Assembly: GCA_017539385.1 (NCBI GenBank)
Contig: JAFYHC010000096.1
Span: 1-46,465, forward strand
Length of the DNA: 46,465 nt
Origin: Solobacterium sp.
GTDB lineage: Bacteria; Bacillota_I; Bacilli_A; Erysipelotrichales; Erysipelotrichaceae
Reading direction: 5' to 3'
Shown here one piece after another: positions 1-6,967 of this stretch (position 1 is its first letter; every line of letters begins with the position of its first letter). Below the pieces are notes generated by a model, which did not search any database, was not told where the DNA came from, and saw only the letters and a program-made list of their open reading frames with translations. A program made the position numbers and the translations under genes.

Positions 1-881
1 CTGCCGAGGTAATGTTCAGTTGTTGAAATCAAAGTATGTCCCATCAAGTCCTTCAGACGGTACATGTCATGATTCTGAAGATAGTGATTGCGGGCAAAGG
101 TGTGGCGGAAAGCGTGAATGATTTTCTTTTTCTGAACACCGCGTTTCATGTTATAGCGTTCAACGAAATTCTCCATTGTACGCCTTGCGAGTTTACCTTT
201 TTCCCCAGTGCACATGAGATAGTCATCAGGCTGAAGGTCAAATATGCGAATGTAGTTTTTGAGGATAGCCAGCAGCTCATCATTTGCCACAAGACTCAAA
301 GCCGCTCTGTTTTTAGTCTTGTTGACAGCGATGGTGTTATCAGAAAAATGAATGTCTCTGACTTTCAGACTCAGTATGGAAGACAGACGAAGGCCAGTTG
401 CTATTGCAATGTTAATAAATACCCATGTTTCGTATTCAACCTCTGTACAGTTTCTTTTTGGTTTTTCCAGAAGAATGGCAAGTTCTTCATCAGTATAAGT
501 TTCCGGAACTGTTTTCTGGTATTTGGGAATCACAACATGGAAAGCATTAATGCAGTTGTTTTCCATCAGCCAGTAAAGCCAGGTGCGTACCGATCTTGCG
601 ATTGAAGCAACAGACACGTCCTTGATGTTTCTTTTCTTAAGACTCAGGATGAACTCTTTATAACTCTCTATTGTCAGAACTTTATATCCCGGCTCTTTTG
701 CTGCAATGCCGAGGGACTGGATAAACTGCATACAGTGATAGCGGTACAGACTGATTGTTTCAGGTGATAAATTAAAAGCCTGTTTTTCCTGAAGGAACAG
801 TTCCAGCAGTTCTTCTGCAGTCTTGTCTGTGTTGCTGAATACGATGGCGTCCGTGTTGATTTTTCCGATTCTCTTCTTCAT
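1..881 (-). CDS. Tyrosine recombinase (phage/ICE-type integrase), cut by window edge
   Basis: Site-specific integrase that would cut and rejoin DNA through a catalytic tyrosine. The minus strand reads open for about 293 codons and runs off the left edge. It begins MKKRIGKIN at 881 after AGGAGG with 6 nt spacing. An N-terminal core-binding (SAM-like) region covers about residues 25-120. The catalytic domain shows the first Arg in TGLRLSS, a Lys in NKTKNRAA, HAFRH (HxxR), the GH of DLMGHT, and the presumed nucleophile Tyr in STTEHYLG a few codons before the edge, so only a short C-terminus is missing. It lies 143 bp beyond the 3' end of tRNA-Leu and starts on the side facing it, the usual layout of an element inserted in a tRNA. 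Base composition is AT-richer than the rest of the window, which fits transfer. The family is clear; the type of element is unknown because its body lies outside. Confidence 0.93.
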   Translation of the reverse strand, partial: MKKRIGKINTDAIVFSNTDKTAEELLELFLQEKQAFNLSPETISLYRYHCMQFIQSLGIAAKEPGYKVLTIESYKEFILSLKKRNIKDVSVASIARSVRTWLYWLMENNCINAFHVVIPKYQKTVPETYTDEELAILLEKPKRNCTEVEYETWVFINIAIATGLRLSSILSLKVRDIHFSDNTIAVNKTKNRAALSLVANDELLAILKNYIRIFDLQPDDYLMCTGEKGKLARRTMENFVERYNMKRGVQKKKIIHAFRHTFARNHYLQNHDMYRLKDLMGHTLISTTEHYLG

Positions 882-897
882 TTTCAACCTCCTGAGG

Positions 898-919
898 ATC
901 TTACTTAAGCACGTAAGAT
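898..919. repeat. Inverted repeat upstream of integrase
   Basis: Perfect 7-bp arms ATCTTAC and GTAAGAT are separated by 8 nt, 17 bp upstream of the integrase start and just beyond its ribosome binding site. The shape (short arms, 7-8 nt spacer) resembles a recombinase core site or an operator for the integrase promoter. The sequence alone does not tell which; it may also be chance. Confidence 0.4.
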
Positions 920-961
920 TATCCAGAAACCGGTCAAATGGAGCTTAGGATCTAACGCCAA

Positions 962-1005
962 CAAAAATGAGATCCCAGTCTCCTTACTCAGAAGTCCGGA
1001 ATCTC
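962..1005 (-). terminator. Rho-independent terminator after tRNA-Leu
   Basis: Read on the minus strand, GAGATTCC and GGGATCTC pair over 8 bp (one G-U) around a 21-nt partly paired loop, followed by ATTTTTG. It lies 19 nt after the tRNA 3' end and would end the tRNA transcript before the integrase. Confidence 0.65.
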
Positions 1006-1023
1006 ATATTTGCCCTTAAACAG

Positions 1024-1105
1024 TGAGGATAACAGGGCTCGAACCTGCACGGGTCACCCCATCGGATCCTAAATCCGATGCGTCTGCCAATTCCGCCATA
1101 TCCCC
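1024..1105 (-). tRNA. tRNA-Leu (anticodon UAG)
   Basis: The 82 nt fold as a class II tRNA: acceptor GGGGATA with TATCCTC (one G-U), a 3-bp D stem GCG/CGC, anticodon stem TCGGA/TCCGA with loop TTTAGGA (anticodon UAG), a long variable arm GGG-TGA-CCC, and a T arm with loop TTCGAGC. The discriminator is A. CCA is not encoded. A tyrosine recombinase lies just beyond the 3' end, so this gene is the likely attachment site, and part of it may have been supplied by the element. The gene lies downstream of a terminator and a small promoter, in the same direction as the hydrolase genes before it. Confidence 0.95.
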
Positions 1106-1122
1106 ATTTGAAGCGCGTAGAT

Positions 1123-1161
1123 TCCTAAATGTGGCGCGTCTGCCACTTCCGCCATATCCGC
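1123..1161 (-). pseudogene. tRNA-Leu 5'-half remnant
   Basis: The minus strand begins GCGGATA and continues TGGCGGAAGTGGCAGACGC, nearly identical to the first 26 nt of the intact tRNA-Leu beside it, and it also carries the anticodon loop TTTAGGA. After the loop the sequence no longer pairs with the anticodon stem, and no variable arm, T arm or 3' acceptor strand follows before the intact tRNA begins 17 nt further on. It is therefore a truncated copy. It starts about 8 nt after a -10-like TAAGAT, where an intact tRNA gene would be expected. Confidence 0.75.
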
Positions 1162-1169
1162 GTACAGAT

Positions 1170-1197
1170 ATCTTAACAGACTGAAGGAAAAAGTAAA
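1170..1197 (-). promoter_or_regulatory. Probable tRNA-Leu promoter
   Basis: On the minus strand TTTACT (1197-1192) is followed after 16 nt by TAAGAT (1175-1170). Transcription would start at about 1163, at the first base of the tRNA remnant. The -35 box overlaps the T-run of the upstream terminator. This is a sequence match only. Confidence 0.45.
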
Positions 1198-1219
1198 GGA
1201 ACGGAAATACTTCCGTTCC
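1188..1219 (-). terminator. Terminator of ATP-grasp/hydrolase operon
   Basis: GGAACGGAA and TTCCGTTCC form a near-perfect hairpin directly on the hydrolase stop codon, followed by TTTACTTTTT on the minus strand. Confidence 0.85.
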
Positions 1220-1977
1220 TAGCAGATGAAATTCAGATAATAGGGGAATTCTTTCAGCCACCATGGCCAGTCATGAGCGACGTCATTGCCCCAGAAGTCG
1301 ACCCATGCAGGAATGTTCTTATATGCGAACAGTTCCTTCATGCGGGCTGCGTCTTCCTGCATTGGGTGTTCCCATGCGCCTCTGCCGCAGACGATGATGA
1401 TATCACGGTTCCGATACATTTCCACATACGGATGGTCGTAGGGCATGCCGTTGATATAATCGACTGGTGAATTGGCATAGACGAGGTCGTCGCTGTAATT
1501 CGGGAAGAACAGGCGGGCATCGTAGGCACCGGACATGGCGATGCAGCCGGCAAAGATGTCCGGACGGCGCAGCAGGAAATTGAGTGCATGCGTTCCGCCC
1601 ATGGAGCAGCCTGCTGTCAGGATGCCTTCGGCCTGATAGCCACCGTTGCTTTCAGCATTGATGCTGAAGATGCGCGGTACCAGTTCGTCTACGATGTAGT
1701 GGTAGTATGCTTCCTGCTGCAGGATGCGGTCCCGGTTGTCCCAGTCATTGACGCGGGACCAGGAATTCTGATCGTTGGATCCGCAGCAGAATAACTGAAG
1801 TCTGCCGCTGTCGATGTACTCACTGGCAGAGGCGACCATGCCGCGGTCTTCAAAGTCATAGAACATGCCGTCCTGGCACGGGAAGACCAGCATTGGTTTT
1901 CCAGCGTGGCCATAGACTTTGAATTCCATGTCTCTGCCAAGGTTACTGCTGAATTCTTTGTAATATTCTGTTTTCAC
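1219..1977 (-). CDS. Alpha/beta-hydrolase (esterase-like), coupled to ATP-grasp gene
   Basis: A 252-residue cytoplasmic protein (no signal peptide) of the putative esterase/alpha-beta hydrolase fold. The nucleophile elbow is AGCSMGG with Ser125, and a late His235 in DVAHDW fits the catalytic His. The substrate is not evident. The start is GTG at 1977, which overlaps the TGA of the upstream ATP-grasp gene as GTGA, so translation is coupled and the two products probably act together, for example on an ester or amide made by the ligase. The fold and the pairing are seen in the sequence; the joint role is inference. A terminator sits on the stop codon, so the pair forms a two-gene operon. Confidence 0.85.
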   Translation of the reverse strand: MKTEYYKEFSSNLGRDMEFKVYGHAGKPMLVFPCQDGMFYDFEDRGMVASASEYIDSGRLQLFCCGSNDQNSWSRVNDWDNRDRILQQEAYYHYIVDELVPRIFSINAESNGGYQAEGILTAGCSMGGTHALNFLLRRPDIFAGCIAMSGAYDARLFFPNYSDDLVYANSPVDYINGMPYDHPYVEMYRNRDIIIVCGRGAWEHPMQEDAARMKELFAYKNIPAWVDFWGNDVAHDWPWWLKEFPYYLNFIC

Positions 1978-3179
1978 TCTTTATCCTCCGGTTTCTCAAA
2001 GACCATTTTAGCAAATGCCTTGCATTCCTCAACGGTCCTGAACCGGCCGATGTAGAATTCATTGCCCATAGCTTCACCGAGAAGGTCGGGCATTCTGTCG
2101 TGCATGACGATATTCTGTCCGTAGTATGTATAAATCTCTGCAGGGCCATTTGCATAGGCGAACTTGTCGCGTCTGCCGGCATAGACAGCATGATACGGAC
2201 GGTCGCTCACATAGGTGTTGGCATTGTTCATGCACATTGCTGCATAGATCAGGTACACGTTGATGTCATTTGCGTAATTCATCATATCCGGTGTATATCC
2301 TCCCGGCGGACGCATGTTGACTTCGAGCCCTACCAGATCACCTTTCTTTGCCAGGCCCGGTTTGTCTTCCGTGAGGCGGAAATACTCGGTGTGGAAGAAA
2401 CGGCCGCGGATATTGAACGAATGGATGACGGCTGTGCCCATCTTGTCAAGATCTTCCGGGATCTCACGCTCGGACCAGTACAAGCATTCGTCTTTGGAAT
2501 TGACGATGTCCATGACCGGTTCCGGGAATGTGTGGCTTGTCTTGAAGATGATCTCGTTGTTCTGGTCGGCGATGCCGTCAAACGATACGATGTAACCGGG
2601 AATGAATTCTTCCATGATGTACTGGGTGCCGAGATCCTGTCGGTAGAAGTCCTCAAGACCTGCATCATCGCTGATCTTCCATGTCGCATTGGCACCGACA
2701 CCGTTGTCCGGCTTGACGATGACCGGATAGCCGACCTTCTCAACAAACTTGCGGCCTTCTTCCAGCGTCGTTGTCAGGTGATAGCGGGCAACCGGTACAC
2801 CGGCTTTTTCATAGTAAGCCTTCATGTTGGATTTGTACTTATAGCGCAGGACATCATCGGACTTGTCACCGGAAGTGATGTTGAAGTCTGTACGCAGACG
2901 GGCATCCTGCTCCAGCCAGAACTCATTGTTGGATTCCAGCCAGTCGATCTTGCCGTGCTTATGTGCAAACCATGCGACAGCACGATAGACCTGGTCATAG
3001 TCCATCAGGGAGCCTACCTGATAATATTCATCACAGGCATCTTTCATTTCCTGCGGAAGAGAATCGTAGTTGTCTTCGCCGACACATAAAGATGTTCCGC
3101 CCAGCTGTTTCCATGCTTTTGGGAACTGGTAGTAGTTTTTCGGGAATGTCGGTGAAATAAATACAAAGTTTTTTCCCAT
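1974..3179 (-). CDS. ATP-grasp domain carboxylate-amine/thiol ligase, substrate unknown
   Basis: A 401-residue protein of the ATP-grasp superfamily, which activates a carboxylate as acyl phosphate and joins it to an amine or thiol. The N-terminal pre-ATP domain covers about residues 1-115. ATP binding is seen at GYPVIVKPDNGVGA (Lys156) and the clamp strand YIMEEFIPG (about 187-195). The metal-binding end is LEVNMRPPGG with Glu286, Asn288 and Arg290. It is not a recognisable D-Ala-D-Ala ligase, carbamoyl-phosphate synthase or PurK. The start at 3179 has AAGGAAGG before it; an upstream in-frame ATG at 3245 lacks a binding site and adds 22 unlikely residues. The hydrolase gene follows with a 4-nt overlap. 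Confidence 0.85.
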   Translation of the reverse strand: MGKNFVFISPTFPKNYYQFPKAWKQLGGTSLCVGEDNYDSLPQEMKDACDEYYQVGSLMDYDQVYRAVAWFAHKHGKIDWLESNNEFWLEQDARLRTDFNITSGDKSDDVLRYKYKSNMKAYYEKAGVPVARYHLTTTLEEGRKFVEKVGYPVIVKPDNGVGANATWKISDDAGLEDFYRQDLGTQYIMEEFIPGYIVSFDGIADQNNEIIFKTSHTFPEPVMDIVNSKDECLYWSEREIPEDLDKMGTAVIHSFNIRGRFFHTEYFRLTEDKPGLAKKGDLVGLEVNMRPPGGYTPDMMNYANDINVYLIYAAMCMNNANTYVSDRPYHAVYAGRRDKFAYANGPAEIYTYYGQNIVMHDRMPDLLGEAMGNEFYIGRFRTVEECKAFAKMVFEKPEDKE

Positions 3180-3304
3180 ATCTGTACCTTCCTTGTGTAC
3201 GATTTTAGCACAATCTATAGGGAAAATAAGAAGAATGAATGGCATTTTCTGAAAATATTCATGAAAATTTTACGTATAATGGTGTGTATGAAACGGAGGT
3301 GTCC

Positions 3305-3580
3305 ATGAATACTCTGGAAGAAGCAAGAAAAGAGATCGATGCAGTGGATCAGGAACTGGTGCAGCTGTTTGAACGGCGGTTTCTGGCAGTAAAAGATGTG
3401 ATCGCATGGAAGATCGAAAACGGGAAGGAAATTCTGGATACATCGCGGGAAGAGGCAATTGTTGCAAAAAACAAGTCACGTCTTGCACATCCGGAGCTGA
3501 CCGCGTATTTTGAAGAATGGTACCGGAATATGCTTGCGGTATCACGGAAATTCCAGCAGGATATCAAAGACAGTCTGTAA
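3305..3580 (+). CDS. Chorismate mutase, AroQ class
   Basis: A 91-residue all-helical protein that would convert chorismate to prephenate, the branch step to Phe and Tyr. The family opening is clear: LEEARKEIDAVDQELVQLFERR, in which the Arg, the Asp and the ERR/VxxxK pattern match AroQ active-site helices; AVKDVIAWKIENGKEILD continues it. It is a stand-alone mutase with no fused DAHP synthase or prephenate dehydratase. The start at 3305 follows GGAGGT (spacing 4). A TATAAT at 3275-3280 is a likely -10. An in-frame ATG at 3239 lies upstream of that -10 and was not used. It is divergent from the ATP-grasp operon. Confidence 0.88.
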   Translation: MNTLEEARKEIDAVDQELVQLFERRFLAVKDVIAWKIENGKEILDTSREEAIVAKNKSRLAHPELTAYFEEWYRNMLAVSRKFQQDIKDSL

Positions 3581-3643
3581 GTTCTCTCCCGGTTTATCTA
3601 TGGGTAAAGAGGCAGGCTACAATAAAATAGAAGAAAGGAATAC

Positions 3644-3796
3644 ATGCATATGTTTGGAAGTCTTACAGGAATCGTTATGACCATATTGGCAGTACTGCTC
3701 TTTTTTGCCATCATCAAAAGCATGTGGAAGCTGGTGAAGTTTGCGATTATAGCGGCTGCCATCTGGTTTGCATTAGTGTACTTTGGCATTGTGTAG
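3644..3796 (+). CDS. Small membrane protein, about 50 residues
   Basis: A short frame of 48-50 codons with a convincing reading: it begins MHMFGSLTG and ends FGIV, with a hydrophobic helix at about residues 9-24, a basic hinge KSMWKLVK, and a second hydrophobic helix to the end. It looks like a two-helix hairpin membrane peptide. AAAGGAA lies before the start; ATG at 3644 and at 3650 are both possible. It stops 8 nt before ybaK, so the two are probably cotranscribed. The family is not recognised and the function is unknown. Confidence 0.6.
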   Translation: MHMFGSLTGIVMTILAVLLFFAIIKSMWKLVKFAIIAAAIWFALVYFGIV

Positions 3797-3804
3797 AGGA
3801 AGCT

Positions 3805-4290
3805 ATGGCAAAGAAAGAAACGAAAACGAACGCGCTGCGCATTCTGGATGCGGCGGGCATCGCCTATACAGAGCACAGCTATGATACGGAAGACGGAAAG
3901 CTGGATGGTCTTTCGGTTGCGGAAAAGTGCGGGGAAGATCCCGAGCAGGTGTATAAGACACTGGTGACGGTCGGAAATGATGCGGAACATTATGTGTTTG
4001 TGATCCCGGTGGGGGAGATGCTGGATCTGAAGGCATGCGCACGGGCAGCGGGTGTGAAGAATGTGGAAATGATACCGCAGAAGCAATTGCTGCCGTTGAC
4101 CGGATATATCCATGGCGGATGCAGCCCGGTCGGCATGAAGAAACCGTTTAAGACATTCTTCGATGAGACGGTCGTGCTGTTTGACAGGATCCTGGTTTCG
4201 GCCGGAAGAGTCGGTCTGCAGATGGAGATCGGGGTAGAAGATCTTCTGCGTGTCACCGATGGCACGACGGCACCGCTGACCCGGCTATGA
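3805..4290 (+). CDS. ybaK: YbaK/EbsC family Cys-tRNA(Pro) deacylase
   Basis: A 161-residue trans-editing protein of the YbaK/ProX superfamily that removes cysteine mis-attached to tRNA-Pro. It shows the family pattern: N-terminal ALRILDAAGI, the catalytic-Lys segment EDPEQVYKTLV (about residues 49-60), VIPVGEMLDLK, and the GGCSPVGMKKP signature with its Gly-rich turn. Length matches the family. The start at 3805 follows GAGGAAGCT. It lies 8 nt after the small membrane protein. No terminator was seen before the next gene, which has its own -10 box. Confidence 0.93.
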   Translation: MAKKETKTNALRILDAAGIAYTEHSYDTEDGKLDGLSVAEKCGEDPEQVYKTLVTVGNDAEHYVFVIPVGEMLDLKACARAAGVKNVEMIPQKQLLPLTGYIHGGCSPVGMKKPFKTFFDETVVLFDRILVSAGRVGLQMEIGVEDLLRVTDGTTAPLTRL

Positions 4291-4308
4291 TTTTTGCATG
4301 AAGTGTTT

Positions 4309-4314
4309 TATAAT
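4309..4314 (+). promoter_or_regulatory. -10 box TATAAT close to start codon
   Basis: A consensus TATAAT ends 7 nt before the ATG at 4322. A start of transcription 7 nt after the box falls at 4321, so the mRNA would have almost no leader, and no Shine-Dalgarno sequence is present. No clear -35 box was found. Confidence 0.5.
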
Positions 4315-4321
4315 GCGGGGT

Positions 4322-5962
4322 ATGTTAGAGAAACTGAGCAAATACATCTGTGTTCTGGCTTTGGCGGCGGGAGTTCTCGCGCCGCTTTCTGTCTGTGCGG
4401 AACCGGACTTCAGTGATGAGGATTACTGGTATGATAAGTGTCTTTCTGCTTCGCAGGTAACAGAAGCGGATTATACCGCATGTCAGGCCTATCTGAAATA
4501 CATGAGTGAGCAGTCGGCGGACCTTTCCAAAGAACTGGAAAAGATCGAAGCAGAGCGGGATGAGATTGCAAAGAATATTTCTGCCTATGCAGATCAGATC
4601 AAGGCGTATCAGGAAGAGATCGCCGGACTTGGGGAATCGATGCAGGTGACGGCAGAGAAAATCACTGCCATGGAACAGGCGATCGAAGAAGTCGAAGCAG
4701 AGATCGAAGAAAAGCAGACAGAGATCGATGCCCAGGAAGCAGAGACGGCAGTATTGCGGGAAAAGGTCGATAAGCGGCTGACATCGGTGCAGCCGGGCAT
4801 GCGCATCAATTCCATGATCGATGTTCTGATGGGCATTAAGACATTTCCGGATCTATTGCGTCTTTTGATCGGATACAATGCGACTGCCCAGTATGACCGC
4901 TTCAATATGCAGGCATTAAGTGAGCAATTGCGCCAATTGAATGCGGACCGCAAAGAACTGGAAGAAAAGCAGACCGCACTGGAAAAGACACGTACAGAGC
5001 TTGTGGCAGAAGAAGCACAGCAGCAGGAACAGCGCAAAAAACTGGTGCTGCTGAAAGCACAGGCACAGGTCATTCAGGATGAATATGAAAAGCAGGCTGC
5101 GGAACTGGAATCCAAGGGCAATAAGATTGCCGAGGATATCGATCAGATCCGTAAGATCATGCGGCGTCTGGCGGAGTTGGGCAAGCTGGATGAGATCCCG
5201 GATACCGGTACGGTACCCGAACCGGAACCAGAGCCGACGCCTGAACCAACCCCGGTACCAACGCCAGTACCAACCCCGGTGCCGACACCGGTCCCGGATC
5301 CGGAAGATCCTGAACCGGCACCGACGCCAGCTCCTACTCCAACGCCAACACCGACGCCGACACCCACTCCGGCACCGACACCGGCACCTACACCGAAACC
5401 GGACACCGGATCCGGCGGTTCATGGGTGGCTCCGGTCGCAGGAGCAAGGCGTTCAGCCGGCACATGGTATTACAGCAGCGGCGGCGTGCATCTGGGTGCA
5501 GACTATGCAGCAGCGACCGGCTCAACGATACGGGCAGCCGGCAACGGCGTTGTATTGAAAAGTGCAGACGGCTGCAAGATCGGCTATCTCGGCAGTACGT
5601 GTGCGGGATACGGCGGCAGCAGCGGCGGCGGCAATCAGGTGTATCTGCTGACAAAGATGAACGGCAGTATGTATGTGGTCAAATACCTGCATATGCAGGT
5701 CGGCACACCGATCGCGACTGGTACGATCGTCAGCGCCGGTGACTATATCGGACGGCTTGGCGCAACCGGCAACGTGACCGGTCCGCATACGCATGTGGAA
5801 GTGTTCTACCTGGGAAGTTCTTCCGGCTTCTCCGATTATGCGCTGAACTGGAATGGTGATCTGGCATTTGGCTGCGGCTGGTATTATGCCGCATTGAACC
5901 GCCTGTGCGAAAACGGCGTCGGAGCACCATGCCGCGTACGTCCGGAAACAATCTTCTATTAA
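4322..5962 (+). CDS. Secreted coiled-coil M23 peptidoglycan endopeptidase with Pro/Thr linker
   Basis: A 546-residue exported murein hydrolase, EnvC/PcsB-like in plan. The signal peptide is about residues 1-26 (cleavage after VCA). A long Glu/Lys/Gln-rich coiled coil spans about 45-290. A linker of PT, PV and PEP repeats runs from about 296 to 362. The C-terminal LytM/M23 domain (about 368-546) has the zinc ligands His390 and Asp394 (HLGAD) and the HTH pair His489/His491. The coiled coil is the part that FtsX would contact in the family. It is a paralogue of the hydrolase at 8543-10045, which lacks the linker. ATG at 4322 was chosen by signal-peptide length and the -10 position; in-frame ATGs at 4313 and 4298 are alternatives. 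Confidence 0.9.
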   Translation: MLEKLSKYICVLALAAGVLAPLSVCAEPDFSDEDYWYDKCLSASQVTEADYTACQAYLKYMSEQSADLSKELEKIEAERDEIAKNISAYADQIKAYQEEIAGLGESMQVTAEKITAMEQAIEEVEAEIEEKQTEIDAQEAETAVLREKVDKRLTSVQPGMRINSMIDVLMGIKTFPDLLRLLIGYNATAQYDRFNMQALSEQLRQLNADRKELEEKQTALEKTRTELVAEEAQQQEQRKKLVLLKAQAQVIQDEYEKQAAELESKGNKIAEDIDQIRKIMRRLAELGKLDEIPDTGTVPEPEPEPTPEPTPVPTPVPTPVPTPVPDPEDPEPAPTPAPTPTPTPTPTPTPAPTPAPTPKPDTGSGGSWVAPVAGARRSAGTWYYSSGGVHLGADYAAATGSTIRAAGNGVVLKSADGCKIGYLGSTCAGYGGSSGGGNQVYLLTKMNGSMYVVKYLHMQVGTPIATGTIVSAGDYIGRLGATGNVTGPHTHVEVFYLGSSSGFSDYALNWNGDLAFGCGWYYAALNRLCENGVGAPCRVRPETIFY

Positions 5963-5968
5963 ATCATT

Positions 5969-5996
5969 ACGGGAAGGCAGTGCCTCCCCGTTTTCT
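5969..5996 (+). terminator. Terminator after first M23 gene
   Basis: ACGGGAAGGC and GCCTCCCCGT pair over 10 positions with one mismatch around AGT, followed by TTTTCT. Confidence 0.75.
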
Positions 5997-6034
5997 CAAA
6001 CCACGGGCGTCTGTTCGGTTCAAAAGGTACGTGC

Positions 6035-6040
6035 TATAAT
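6035..6040 (+). promoter_or_regulatory. Extended -10 box TGCTATAAT close to start codon
   Basis: TATAAT preceded by TGC (extended -10, TGn) ends 8 nt before the yitT-like start codon. Transcription would start at about 6047, giving a leader of 0-2 nt. No Shine-Dalgarno sequence lies between. Confidence 0.55.
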
Positions 6041-6048
6041 AGATCGGT

Positions 6049-6903
6049 ATGACGAAAAAACGACTGATTAATCTGGTACTTGTAATTGCAGGAACATTTG
6101 TCCTGTCTCTCTCGGTGGAACTGTTTATTCTTCCCTTCAATATCCTGTCCGGTGGTGTGGCAGGTATTGCAGTAGCGGTAGAACCGCTGTTCCACATTGA
6201 CAAAACACTGCTGGCAAACTGCCTGACAGTGTCGCTGTTCTTTGTTGGCTGGACTTTTCTCGGAAAGGAGTTTGCCGTCAATACGGTATTGTCTTCGGCA
6301 TTGTATCCGGTCTTTACGTCCTGGATGGCCACATGGCATGTGGAAATTGTGATCGATCCTGTTCTGGCATCGTTTTATTCCGGACTGCTGGGCGGCATCG
6401 GAATCGGACTGGTCATGCGGACCGGTGCGAGTACGGGCGGAATGGACATCCCGCCGCTGGTATTGAGCCGCCTGACCGGCATCAAAGTCTCTTCGCTTGT
6501 CATGGTGACGGATACATTAACGGTGTCTCTGGGTATTGTGGCATATGATCTGTCTTCGGCATTGGTCGGTCTTGTCTCCGTATTTGCATGCGGCTATGCG
6601 ATCGACAGGGTGCTGAGTGCAGGGGAAGGCATGAATGCCAAGTCGGTGACGATCATATCCGATCACTGGATGGAAATGCGCACGGAGATCGATGTGCAAT
6701 TGCGGCGGGGCTGCACGATCCTGCAGGGACGGGGCGGCTACCATGGCGATGAAAAGAATGTGATCCTGTGCGTTGTCAGCGGACGGCAGTACAGCCGGCT
6801 GCTGGAGATCATCCGGGCAGTGGATGCCGGCGCATTTGTTATCACAACGGACGCAACAGATATGCATGGTGAAGGTTTCACGTATGCTTCACCGAATATC
6901 TGA
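6049..6903 (+). CDS. YitT family membrane protein (DUF161/DUF2179)
   Basis: A 284-residue protein with the YitT plan: five or six hydrophobic segments in the first 195 residues (for example RLINLVLVIAGTFVLSLSVE, the Gly-rich ILSGGVAGIAVAV and GLLGGIGIGLVMRTGASTGG), then a soluble C-terminal DUF2179 domain of about 80 residues containing GCTILQGRGGYHGDEKNVIL. GASTGGMDI is typical of the family. The biochemical role is not established; the C-terminal domain resembles small regulatory folds. It is probably a single-gene unit, with a terminator before it and ftsE 64 nt after it. The start follows an extended -10 box so closely that translation may be leaderless. Confidence 0.9.
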   Translation: MTKKRLINLVLVIAGTFVLSLSVELFILPFNILSGGVAGIAVAVEPLFHIDKTLLANCLTVSLFFVGWTFLGKEFAVNTVLSSALYPVFTSWMATWHVEIVIDPVLASFYSGLLGGIGIGLVMRTGASTGGMDIPPLVLSRLTGIKVSSLVMVTDTLTVSLGIVAYDLSSALVGLVSVFACGYAIDRVLSAGEGMNAKSVTIISDHWMEMRTEIDVQLRRGCTILQGRGGYHGDEKNVILCVVSGRQYSRLLEIIRAVDAGAFVITTDATDMHGEGFTYASPNI

Positions 6904-6928
6904 CTCTTACAGATTATGATATAGTAAA

Positions 6929-6946
6929 TTCCGGAAGAGTCCGGAA
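6929..6946. repeat. Inverted repeat in ftsE leader
   Basis: TTCCGGA-AGAG-TCCGGAA is a perfect 7-bp hairpin without a T-run, 4 nt after a weak -10-like TATAGT (6920-6925) and about 10 nt before the ftsE ribosome binding site. It could be an operator or an mRNA hairpin. Confidence 0.4.
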
Positions 6947-6967
6947 GGTAACACAGGAGGGTACCCT

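Noticed and set aside
36..605. Open frame of 189 codons on the plus strand
   Set aside because: It lies opposite the tyrosine recombinase, which has all catalytic motifs and a good ribosome binding site; the plus frame has no family features.
1016..1264. Minus-strand frame of 82 codons across the tRNA genes
   Set aside because: It runs through tRNA-Leu, its remnant and a terminator; no coding signal.
2100..3089. Plus-strand frame of 329 codons
   Set aside because: Antisense to the ATP-grasp gene; a product of codon bias.
5203..5409. Short repeated DNA units suggesting a repeat array
   Set aside because: They encode the Pro/Thr linker of the M23 protein in frame; there are no spacers, so this is not CRISPR.
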